DNA of 39,412 bases. Source: JAHDBG01 sp963922685. GTDB taxonomy: Bacteria; Pseudomonadota; Gammaproteobacteria; Chromatiales; Chromatiaceae. Position numbers and translations under genes: made by a program. Location: NCBI GenBank assembly GCA_963922685.1, contig CAWUJM010000012.1:1-39412 (forward strand), written 5' to 3'. Below are positions 15,438-25,900 of the stretch, piece after piece. A model generated the notes under the pieces. The model was given only the letters and a program-made list of their open reading frames with translations. It was not told where the DNA came from and did no database searches. Each line of letters begins with the position of its first letter. Position 1 is the stretch's first letter.

Positions 15438-16267
15438 ACCGCAACCGGGGCCGGAATCGGCGGATGCGCATGATAATCATGCAATACAATATCATCTGCC
15501 GTAAACGCAAACAGGTCGGTCACTGCAGGATTGAGCGTGATGTGTGGCAGGGGATAAGGTTTCCGGCTGAGTTGTTCGCTGATCTGTATCTGATGATTGC
15601 GATAGATATGCGCATCACCCAGAGTATGGATGAACTCTCCCGGCTGTAGCTGACAGACCTGTGCCAGCATCAGGGTCAGTAACGCATAGCTGGCGATGTT
15701 GAACGGCACCCCGAGAAACACGTCGGCACTACGCTGATATAACTGACAGGACAAGAGTCCGGCACCGACATAAAACTGGAACAGGGCATGGCAGGGTGCC
15801 AGTGCCATGCGCCCGGCAGCCACATTCGCCTGGGGTGACAATGTCTCATCCGGCAGATCTGCCGGATTCCAGGCCGATACCAGAATCCGGCGGGAATCTG
15901 GTCTGGTCTGTAACTGCCGGATCACCTGTTGTATCTGATCTGTCTGCCGCCCGTCCGGTGTCGGCCAGGATCGCCACTGCTGCCCGTAGATCGGCCCCAG
16001 TTCACCTTGTGCGTCTGCCCATTCATTCCAGATGCGCACACCGTGCTGACGCAGATACGCCAGATTGGTGTCACCACGCAGAAACCACAACAATTCATGA
16101 ATCACTGATTTCAGGTGGATGGTCTTGGTCGTGACCAGCGGAAACCCGGCCTGCAGATCAAACCGCATCTGATAGCCAAATACCGACTGTGTGCCAACAC
16201 CGGTACGGTCTTCCTTCGCGATCCCTTGTGCACGAATGTGGTGCAGCAAGTCCAGATAGGTCTGCAT
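15434..16267 (-). CDS. thyA: Thymidylate synthase
   Basis: ThyA methylates dUMP to dTMP using methylene-tetrahydrofolate. The 277-residue protein shows EDRTGVGTQSVFG, the LHELLW-like IHELLWFLRGDTN, the active-site Cys in MALAPCHALFQFYV, QRSADVFLGVPFNIASYALL and HTLGDAHIYRNHQ. The length is slightly above the 264 residues of E. coli ThyA; part of the excess is SPQANVAAGR before the active site. It is the first gene of the - strand run. The 202-bp divergent gap to mscL should contain promoters for both directions, but I see no convincing -35/-10 pair there. Confidence 0.96.
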   Translation of the reverse strand: MQTYLDLLHHIRAQGIAKEDRTGVGTQSVFGYQMRFDLQAGFPLVTTKTIHLKSVIHELLWFLRGDTNLAYLRQHGVRIWNEWADAQGELGPIYGQQWRSWPTPDGRQTDQIQQVIRQLQTRPDSRRILVSAWNPADLPDETLSPQANVAAGRMALAPCHALFQFYVGAGLLSCQLYQRSADVFLGVPFNIASYALLTLMLAQVCQLQPGEFIHTLGDAHIYRNHQIQISEQLSRKPYPLPHITLNPAVTDLFAFTADDIVLHDYHAHPPIPAPVAV

Positions 16268-16469
16268 TCAGAGATTCGTCCTGACGATTTACGGTGCTGC
16301 TCAGACAGTCGCAGTCACATGGCGACTGATCTGCAAAGACTGCCCATGGCTATTTTATCGCGTTGCCTGCAATTCAGCCTGCAACATTTGTCGCTGACGC
16401 AGCGCGTTATGCAAACCTCTGGTGCGCAGATGGCGTCCGGCTCCGGTACACTCTTATATCCGAAAGACT

Positions 16470-16886
16470 ATGTTACAGGAATTCAGAAGATTCGTTCTGC
16501 ACGGCAGCATGATGGATATGGCCGTTGGTATCGTGGTCGGTGCCGCCTTTGGTGAGGCGGTATCATCATTTGTCAGCGATATCGTGATGCCACCCATCGG
16601 ATTACTGCTGGGCGGAATGGACTTCAGCGACCTGGCCATCACCCTGCAGTCAGCCAGCGGCGATGCTCCGGCAGTCGTGATTGCATACGGCAGATTCGTC
16701 CAGACGCTACTGGACTTTACCATCGTTGCCTTTGCCGTCTTTCTGGCTATCAGAGGCATGAATAAACTACGTGCCAGCAACCCGGCTGAACCTGTAGCAA
16801 CAGATACCGCCCTGCTGACCGAAATTCGCGACCTGTTGCGACAACAACCCGACAAATCAGAGGAATCAACACATGTCGACACCTGA
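16470..16886 (+). CDS. mscL: Large-conductance mechanosensitive channel
   Basis: MscL is the pentameric inner-membrane channel that opens under hypo-osmotic stress. The 138-residue protein starts MLQEFRRFVLHGSMMDMAVG, followed by IVVGAAFGEAVSSFVSDIVM (TM1 with the small-residue pore lining) and PPIGLLLGGMDFSDL. TM2 is LDFTIVAFAVFLAIRGMN, and the C-terminal helix is LTEIRDLLRQQ. I chose the ATG at 16470 by family alignment; upstream in-frame sequence is unrelated. The last 14 bp overlap the start of the loading-module PKS gene, an unusual tie between a housekeeping gene and a biosynthetic cluster. Confidence 0.95.
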   Translation: MLQEFRRFVLHGSMMDMAVGIVVGAAFGEAVSSFVSDIVMPPIGLLLGGMDFSDLAITLQSASGDAPAVVIAYGRFVQTLLDFTIVAFAVFLAIRGMNKLRASNPAEPVATDTALLTEIRDLLRQQPDKSEESTHVDT

Positions 16887-19800
16887 AATTCAGCAGAAGC
16901 CGCGACCAGACCGCGAACCAATAGCGATTATTGGTATGGGGTGTCGCTTCCCCGGCGCAGATAATCCACAGGCCTTCTGGCAATTATTATGTGATCAGAC
17001 AGACGCGATTCGCGAAGTACCTGCTGAACGCTGGGACCTGGATACCTATTATGATCCGACCCCGAAAAAACCCGGTAAGATGATATCGCGCTGTGGCGGC
17101 TTCATCGAACACCTGGATGCGTTTGATGCCGATCTTTTTGACATCTCGCCGCGTGAAGCGGCTTCGCTGGATCCGCAACAACGCCTGTTACTGGAAGTCA
17201 CCTGGGAGGCCCTGGAACACGCAGCATTGACACCGCCGCCGGAAACCGGGGTATTTGTTGGCATCAGTCAACTGAACTATCGGGACCTGATGCTCCGGCA
17301 GAATCTGGTGGATGCGTACTTCAATATTGACAATGCACAGAGTACCGCCAGTGGTCGGCTGGCGTATTATTTCGGGCTGACCGGCCCGTGCCTCGCCCTG
17401 GATACCTCATCCTCATCGTCGTTAGTCGCGGTGCATCAGGCGGTGATGAGCCTGCGATCCGGCGAATGCAACCTGGCCCTGGCCGGTGGCGTGAATGCCC
17501 TGCTCAGCCCGGAAGGCAGTATTGCGGCATCGCAGGCCGGGATGCTGGCACCGGACGGGCGCTGCAAGACATTTTCTGCTGCAGCGAACGGCTATGTACG
17601 GGCCGAAGGTTGCGGCATGATCGTGCTGAAGCGACTGTCAGATGCGCAATCTGCGGGAGACAATGTACTGGCGATCCTGCGTGGCACAGCGATCAATCAG
17701 GACGGTCGCACCAGCGGCCTGACAGTACCGAATGGTACACAACAGACCGCCGTCATCCGGTCAGCACTGGCGAATGGTGGCGTCTCACCAGAGGCGGTCG
17801 GTTATGTCGAGGCACATGGTACCGGCACACCGTTAGGTGATCCGATTGAAGTCGCTGCATTGGGTGAGGTGTATCAGCAACGTACCCAGCCCTTGCTGAT
17901 CGGATCGGTAAAAACCAATATCGGGCACCTGGAATCCGCCGCCGGCATCGCCGGGCTGATCAAGGTGGTGCTAGCGATGCAGCACGGCGAAATTCCGGCC
18001 AATCTGCATGTTGGAAAACCAAATCCGAAGATCGACTGGGCAACATTACCCTTCCATGTACCAACCTGTGGCACCACCTGGCCGGAGGCTACCCGATGCG
18101 CCGGAGTCAGCTCATTTGGTTTCAGTGGCACCAATGCACATGTGGTGCTGGAGGCGGCACCTGCGCCAGTCGCATCCGTACCGGAAACCAACAGTCCGTC
18201 ATTGCTGACCCTGAGTGCCGCCACACCAGCCGCATTACAAGACCTGGTGCAGAATTATGCCACTTATCTGGAAACACATCCGCAGACCAGTCTGGCGGAT
18301 CTGTGTTATACCGCTCAGATCGGGCGAACACACTTAGCCCACCGGTTTGCAACTGTTGCAGAATCCGGCACCGATCTGCGAGAACAACTGACCAGCTATG
18401 AACCAGCAGAACCAGATTCGGATATGCCGGAGTCCGTTCCCGACATCGCGTGTTTGTTTACCGGACAAGGTGCGCAATATGCCGGGATGGGCCGTGATTT
18501 ATACCAGACCGAACCAGTCTTTCGCGCTGCACTGGATCAGTGTGATGCGATCCTGCGCCCTTATCTGGAGAAGCCCCTCCTGACGGTGATCTATCCCACA
18601 GATCCATCAGATGAGACCATCCACCAGACCGCCTGTACCCAACCCGCATTGTTTGCATTTGAGTATGCGCTGTATCAGCTCTGGCATGCCTGGGGCATCC
18701 AGCCGAAGGTACTGCTCGGACACAGTGTCGGTGAAGTCGCGGCAGCCTGTATCGCGGGAGTCTTCAGCCTGGAAGACGGGTTGAAGCTGATTGCAGAACG
18801 CGGTCGCCTGATGCAGGCCCTGCCACAGAATGGCAGCATGGTCGCCATCCTGAGTGACGAGGCCTCGGTACGCGCTGCGATCGCGCCTTATTCCGCGCAG
18901 GTCTCCATTGCAGCGATCAATGGCCCGACCAGCGTGGTCATTTCAGGTGAACAATCAGCGATAGCTGCGCTGGTCGCAACCTTCACGACACAAGGTATCC
19001 GTACCCGACCACTGCAGGTCTCACATGCCTTCCATTCACCCCTGATGGAACCGATGCTGGCAACGTTCCGGACAGTGGCCGCCAGCATCACCTATCATCC
19101 GCCGCGGCTATCGCTGATCTCGAATCTGACCGGCACGGTAGCAGGCCCTGAGATCAGCACACCGGATTACTGGGTGCGCCATGTCCGTCAGACAGTACGG
19201 TTTGCGGACGGCATCCAGTCTCTGCACAAGCTGGGCAGTCAGTTGTTGCTGGAGATCGGCCCACAGGCAACCCTGCTGGGCATGGCGCGCCGGATACCTG
19301 CACCAGAACAGCGTGACCTGCGTTATCTACCGAGTATCCGCCACAACCAACCAGCCCGACAGACATTACTCAGCACACTCGGCGAACTGTATGAGCAGGG
19401 CATCGCAATTGACTGGGGAGCTGTGCAGCAGGATCAGCAACGACGCAGAATCGCATTACCCACCTATCCGTTTCAACGCGAGACCTGCTGGATCGGGATG
19501 CAGGCTACTAAGCCGGAAACAGACAAGGCACAGACCCGTCAGGTGAACCTGCGTCAGCAACTGGCAGCCCTGACAGATGAACAACGCGCAGCACATCTGA
19601 TGGATTATCTGACAAAGACACTCCGGCAGACACTCAGGTTAGGTGCCAGCAAAAAGATTCGTCCGCAACAGGGCTGGACGGGGCTGGGCATCGACTCATT
19701 GATCGCAGTCGAACTGCGCGATCATCTGGCCCACGCCCTGGAACTGCCGTTGCCTGAAACCTTGTTGTTCGACTATCCGACATTACAGTTGTTACACACG

Positions 19801-19896
19801 CACCTGCTGAACAAAACAGCAGCCAAACACCCTGCCCGGGATAATCAGACAACGGATGATATTGCGCAACGGCTGGCACAGGCTCTGCAACGTTAG
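16873..19896 (+). CDS. Polyketide synthase loading-type module: KS(Ser)-AT-ACP
   Basis: This 1007-residue type I PKS protein has a KS at about 15-430, AT at about 525-810 and ACP at about 905-985. The KS active site reads LALDTSSSSSLVAVH where functional KS domains have DTACSSSLVA, so the nucleophile position (residue 180) is Ser. The two His motifs are intact (EAHGTGT, His315; NIGHLE, His352). KS domains with a replaced Cys, such as KS-Gln or the KS-Tyr of epothilone EpoA, occur in loading modules; the Gln type decarboxylates a malonyl unit. The AT has GHSVGE (Ser618) and HAFH (718-721), indicating malonyl-CoA. The ACP serine is in LGIDSL (Ser942). No reductive domains are present. A short C-terminal tail (TTDDIAQRLAQALQR) may dock to the next subunit. 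GAGG lies nine bases before the start. The most likely role is loading of an acetyl starter. Confidence 0.9.
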   Translation: MSTPEIQQKPRPDREPIAIIGMGCRFPGADNPQAFWQLLCDQTDAIREVPAERWDLDTYYDPTPKKPGKMISRCGGFIEHLDAFDADLFDISPREAASLDPQQRLLLEVTWEALEHAALTPPPETGVFVGISQLNYRDLMLRQNLVDAYFNIDNAQSTASGRLAYYFGLTGPCLALDTSSSSSLVAVHQAVMSLRSGECNLALAGGVNALLSPEGSIAASQAGMLAPDGRCKTFSAAANGYVRAEGCGMIVLKRLSDAQSAGDNVLAILRGTAINQDGRTSGLTVPNGTQQTAVIRSALANGGVSPEAVGYVEAHGTGTPLGDPIEVAALGEVYQQRTQPLLIGSVKTNIGHLESAAGIAGLIKVVLAMQHGEIPANLHVGKPNPKIDWATLPFHVPTCGTTWPEATRCAGVSSFGFSGTNAHVVLEAAPAPVASVPETNSPSLLTLSAATPAALQDLVQNYATYLETHPQTSLADLCYTAQIGRTHLAHRFATVAESGTDLREQLTSYEPAEPDSDMPESVPDIACLFTGQGAQYAGMGRDLYQTEPVFRAALDQCDAILRPYLEKPLLTVIYPTDPSDETIHQTACTQPALFAFEYALYQLWHAWGIQPKVLLGHSVGEVAAACIAGVFSLEDGLKLIAERGRLMQALPQNGSMVAILSDEASVRAAIAPYSAQVSIAAINGPTSVVISGEQSAIAALVATFTTQGIRTRPLQVSHAFHSPLMEPMLATFRTVAASITYHPPRLSLISNLTGTVAGPEISTPDYWVRHVRQTVRFADGIQSLHKLGSQLLLEIGPQATLLGMARRIPAPEQRDLRYLPSIRHNQPARQTLLSTLGELYEQGIAIDWGAVQQDQQRRRIALPTYPFQRETCWIGMQATKPETDKAQTRQVNLRQQLAALTDEQRAAHLMDYLTKTLRQTLRLGASKKIRPQQGWTGLGIDSLIAVELRDHLAHALELPLPETLLFDYPTLQLLHTHLLNKTAAKHPARDNQTTDDIAQRLAQALQR

Positions 19897-19910
19897 TGGA
19901 TTGCCGCTGA

Positions 19911-22900
19911 TCAGGACTGTAAACAACTCGCTAATGTCTTTGCTACAGTTGCCACGTTCGGTTTATAAATCATATTGATATGCGTTCCAGGCACTTCATG
20001 CACCATCAGTTCACCACATCGTGACCAGAATTCGATCATCTTTTCTGTCTCTTCTGCATCCCGTTCTTCATCTGTAGCAAGCAACAAATGGATAGGCAGT
20101 GAGATACGCTCGGTGGGCTGATAATCGGCTATTGCTCTTAGTGAGGCATATGCCACATTGATAATATTACGTACCTGATCCAGCGGTGTATTTTCAGGCA
20201 AACTTCCGGCATCCTCAAGAGACTGTTTGAAGAGCAATAAACTTTCTTCAAAGGTGAGCGGCTCTAACTGAGACCTGGTCAATGTTGGAACAGCACCCCG
20301 CTCTTCAAGAAAGTAGTGTTCATAAACCAATATGACTTCAATAGTATCCGGTAACACTGAATTATCCTTCAGACCATAGGTATCCAGCATAATAACAGAA
20401 CCAACATCGGCACCAGCCTTAAGTAATTGCCTTGCCATTTCCAGAACAATAAAACCACCAAATGAATGCCCGGCCAGATGGTAAGGACCAGACGGTTGAT
20501 AGCTCAGTAGCTGTTCAATCTGATAAGCTGCAACAGCTTCAACCCTGGTCAAAGGCGTTGCTTTACCATCCAGGCCAGCCAGCTCCAGTGCGTGACAAGG
20601 CTGATTATCGCCCATTTCCCGGGCAAGCTGATAAAAATTGAGTACACCACCGCCGGCACCCGGCAAAAAATATAACGGAGGGCAAGTGCCCTCTGCCTGC
20701 AGGGTAACTATGGAAGAAGTTGTAGCAGTACTGACATCAGTGTCGCTCATCTGTTCTAATGCGCCTGCCATATCAGCAACGGTTGGATATTCAAACAAAG
20801 TACGTAATGGAAGCTGCTGACCGAACACTCTCTGCACACTGGATAATAACTGAACTGCGGTCAGGGAGTTTCCACCACTTTCAAAAAAGTTGCTGAAAAT
20901 ACCTACCGGGTGGATATCCAGTGTATTTTCCCAGATCTCGACAAGCCTTTGTTCTGTTAAGGTACGAGGCTGATGATATGTGCTATCTGCCAAGGCAGAC
21001 AGATCAGGTTCAGGCAAGCCACGACGATCCAGCTTGCCACTTGGTGTCAGGGGCATGGATTCTAACTTTACCAGAATAGTCGGTACCATATAATCAGGCA
21101 ATTTCTGAGCCAGATAATCGTGCAATTCAGTTTGCCATGCATCCGGTGTGACTGCGACTTGTGCTGAGCCTTGTAAGAACTGATCCGTCTGGCAGGAATC
21201 AATATATCCACCAACTAACGTATGTAACAATTGATGCTGATCGCCAAAGGCTAATACTTGTTGCAGTTGTGAAACGTCTACTCCACCAACAGGACATAAA
21301 CCCAGATTATACTGGCTGGCCTCCATCATCAAAAGCTGACTCATATACCCGGCTTCAAGTAGTGAGAAATCACGGGCAACTTCGCCATATAATGGAGCAA
21401 TAGCCGTGAGATCAGTCACCAGAAATAAGGTAAATGCTGACTGTTCAAAGATCGTCTGATTAATACCTGGAATGATGAAGTTCATAGCAGTGTCATCAAC
21501 CTGTAAAGGCAATAAATGATGTGCTGCTGGCTGATAATAATAATATCCGCCGACAATTCCGTTAATCCGTTCCGGTTTGATATACACATAACACTGTACC
21601 GGATAAAGATTACCCGCCGACGGATAACGGTACTTGGGTAACGGCATATTCTGCAACGGCATCTGCCTTAAACAACTTAAAAAGTCACTTATCGTATTCA
21701 CATCAATCGCTTCACTCAGAAACTGGCGGTGACTACGTCGTGCCAGCCAAGTATCGCGATGTGTCTCATCAAAGCCCTGGTCTGGCAAATGTACCGGTTC
21801 ACCAGATAACTGACGTACGCCAGGTTGGCGTAGCTTGAATTCTAAACGCTCTATCGGATCAAGTACTGTGATCGCAGGATCTGTCACATACGCATCCGGC
21901 AACTGGTTTGTCGCTTCCTGATCGTCATCCAGTACGACATAACCTACCAATTGCCGATTCCCCTTCGGATCGCCTGCTGCATTGACGATAGCTTCGCTGA
22001 CTCCGGGATGTTGTTGCAATATCGTCTCAATCTCAACCAGTTCAATCCGATGACCACGAACCTTAACCTGGAAGTCTTCACGGCCTGAAAATTCGATATT
22101 GCCATCAGGCAGATAACGACCCAGATCACCCGTTTTATACAAACGCTGACCCGTCTCAGGATGCCGGATAAAGCTGGCCTGAGTACGCACCTCATCCTGC
22201 CAGTAGCCCTGTGCCAGACCTGTCCCGCCAATATACAGATCACCAGTTACCCAAACCGGACGGGGTCTGAGCTCATCATCCAGCACATGAAAGGTCTGAT
22301 TTGTCATCGGCTTACCATAAGGTATACTTGCCCAAGCCGGATCAACCGCCTTAATCGGATAATAAATTGACCAGATTGAGGCCTCGGTAGCACCACCCAT
22401 GCTGTAGATGCAGGCCTCGGGCCACTGAATCTGTATCCGCTCCGGCAGGCTCAGTGGGATCCAGTCGCCACTGAGCATCACGACCTGCAAGCGGGTCGAT
22501 GATAACGCCCCGGTATCATCAAGCAGCATCTGCATCAGTGCCGGTACGGTATTCCAGACAGTCACATCATGCTGTTGAATCAGTTCGCACCAGTGGCCGG
22601 GCTCGGTTCGCCGCCGTGCCTCTGGTAACACGATCACACCACCTGCCGCCAGTAAACCAAAAATATCATATACTGACAGGTCAAAATTAAGTGCCGAAAG
22701 GCTCAACACACGATCCTGAGAGGTGATGCCATAACGTTGATTGACATCCAGTATCGTATTTACTGCCCCCCGGTGATCAATAGCAACGCCCTTCGGCTGC
22801 CCGGTAGAGCCTGAAGTATAAATGACATACGCCAGATCAGTCGGTGTCTGCACATCTGCCAGAGCAGGGCAAGTCTCCTCTGGCACCAGAGTATCTATCG

Positions 22901-25900
22901 CCAGAGTCTTCATACTTTCTGGCCAGACCTGATCAGCTGCAACGGCATGTTGCGTTAAGGCAATCGTGGCCGCACCTTGTGCCAGCAGGGTATGCAGACG
23001 TTCAGTAGGCACACCCGGATCAATCGGCAGGTAGGCTGCTCCCGCCAGATGGATACCCAGTACGGCCACCACCTGTTCCCAGCCTTTTTCCATCACAACC
23101 GCTATCAGTGTGTTGGGCCTTGCACCTTGTGCACGTAACCAGTGCCCAACCTGATTCGCCCGCTGAGACAAGTCCTGATAGGTCAGACTCCTGCCCGGGC
23201 TGATGACTGCCAGTGCATCTGGCTGTGCTTCAGCCTGTTGCAGAAATAATGTATGTAACATGGCCTCAGACACAGGAGCGTCTGTGGCATTGATCCTGGC
23301 TTGTTGCTGCAATTGCGATTGTGGTACAAGCATCAGATCAGTTTGTTGCCAGACCGCTGTGCCCGTTGCCAGACGCTGTAATACAGCCGTATAAGCTGTA
23401 AACATGGCCTCTATCATCCCATCCGGAAACAGGCCTTCCACCACACTCCAGGAAATATCCAGTGCCCCTCCGGTCTCCACGACAATATGGTCTAACCAGA
23501 TCTGTGGAGTCTGATTGTTCAGATACACCAGCTTGCCCAGAGCATCATCAGCGAGATCATGTTCGGCATTTACCGCAAGCATACTGGTAAACACCACCGG
23601 CATTAAGGCCTGATTGATATCACGATCCTGATATTTTGCCCATTCACGCAAAACACGCACACCATTGACCACCCGGTGATCCAGATCAGCCCATAACTGC
23701 CGTTGAATCTGTTGCGCACGATCCTGAAACGACTGACGACCATCCTGATTCACACGGTTATCGACTTCGAGCATCAACAATGGCGTAAAATCACCGATAA
23801 TGTCATTGATTTGCGGGTGAAAAGGCAGGCGGTTAAATAAAGTGAGGTTCAGGGTAAAATGCGCTCGTTTACTCCAGCACGTCAGAACCTCGGCAAATAC
23901 TGTCAGAATTATTGTAGAATCAGTCAGACCCGCCTGATGACCATAGTGCTTCAGATTCGACCATTGTTCTGCCGCTAACTGAAACGCATGTCTGCGAAAG
24001 CGCGGCTGCACAATCTTCTGACTGCCTGGTCGCAAGGGCAATTCGGGAGCTGGTGGTAAACTTTCCAGTCGCTGCTGCCAGTAACACCAGGCCTGCTGAT
24101 AGGGCTCATTCTCTTCAAATGCCTTTTCAGCCAACACATAATCGCGGAATGAAACATTTAATGTCGGCAACACAGCCTGTGGATTCTGGTACAGGGTCAT
24201 CCATTCTGCAAATAATGTCCCCATACTGGCTGCGTCCAGAATCAGGGCATCCAGGCTGACATGTAACCGACTGTTACGGGCATTAATATGTGTGACACGA
24301 ATATCAAACAGCGGCCACTGGTCTGCCGATAATACCTGGTGCGACATCTCATGCCGGATTGAGGCTAGTACCTGTTCGGCTTCTGTGTCGCCCTGATCAG
24401 TCAGATCAGTCACAGCAAACAGATAGTCGGGAACAACGGGCAGAATACGTTGTTGCCCATCTGTCTGAATAATCGCTCTGAGCATTTCATGGCGCTGGAT
24501 AAGACCTTGCCAGGCCTGATTTAAACGCACATAATTGATTATATCTGAGTCAAACTCGAAGTATACATGGGCAGAAATATTGCCCAACTCAATTCCTGAA
24601 CTACGCCCAACCCAATAGGCATGCTGTACGTCCGTCAGTGGAAACGGATCATTCCGCTGTACCGGTGCAGGTACAATTTCCGGGAACGTATCGACCAGGG
24701 TACCTGTGGTCTGGGACTGCTTCTGTAAGGCCCGGGCATTTGCAGCAATTGTCGGGGTCGCAAACAAGGTGCGTAATCCCAGATCAACAGAAAACACTTC
24801 ACGTATTCTGGCAATAACCTGGGTTGCCAGTAAAGAATGGCCACCCAGTGCGAAGAAATTGTCATGCACACCGACCTTATCAAGTCGCAGTACACTCATC
24901 CAGATATCAGCCAGTTGTTGCTCTGCTTCATTACGCGGAGCAACAAAGGTCGTCTGCAAGTCCACATAATCCGGAGCCGGTAAAGCCCGCCGATCCAGCT
25001 TACCGTTAGGTGTCAGTGGCATCTGATCCAATAAGGTGATACTACCCGGCACCATATACTCAGGCAGTCTTGCCCTGAGCGCATCCTGCAACACAACGAC
25101 CTCCACTACCTCATCTTCGGCTGCGGTCACGTAAGCCGCAAGCGTTTTGTTGTCTTCTCGCTCGTATACGACAACCACCGCCTCGCTGACAGATGAGTGT
25201 TGTCTCAGTACAGATTCAATCTCACCCAGCTCAATCCGAAAGCCTCGTAATTTGACCTGATGGTCAATTCTGCCCAGATACTCCAGGTGACCATCCGGCA
25301 ACCAACGGGCCAGATCACCAGTTTTGTACACCCGTTCAGTTTTGCCGAACAGTTCAATATCGATAAACCTTTCTGCGGTGAGATCAGGTCGATTAAAATA
25401 ACCACGTGCGAGACCAGCACCAGCAATGCAAAGCTCTCCGGGGATACCGATTGGTACTAACCGGGCCTGTTCATTCAGGATATAAATACGGGTGTTCGCA
25501 ATGGGTCTTCCAATCCGCTCGGGATATTCCGGCTGTACTGTAACATTATGTGCCGTTGACCAGATCGTGGTTTCCGTCGGCCCATAGACGTTCCAGAGTT
25601 GTGTACTTTGCCGTAACAGGTAGGCCCCCACCTGAGGGTGGAGGACCTCTCCACCACATAAAATGGTCAGTGGTTGCCGAGCCTGCCAACCACTTGTTTG
25701 TAATAACTGCCAGGTAGCTGGTGTCGCCTGAATCAATTGCATAGCTTGTGTTGTAATGATTGATTTGAGGGCCTCTGCGTCATTGGCTGTGGCACGATCC
25801 ACTAATCGGATTCGTGCACCTTGTATGAGTGGCAGATAAAGCTCCAGGCCAGCAATATCAAAGCTCAGTGTGGTGAGCGACAGAACCTCCGTCTGTGCAG

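Noticed and set aside
16268..16469. Divergent promoters between thyA and mscL
   Set aside because: Biologically expected, but no -35/-10 pair stood out; TACACT near 16447 lacks a -35.
19897..19910. Bidirectional terminator between the convergent PKS and NRPS genes
   Set aside because: Only 14 bases separate the stops and no stem with a T-run is visible.
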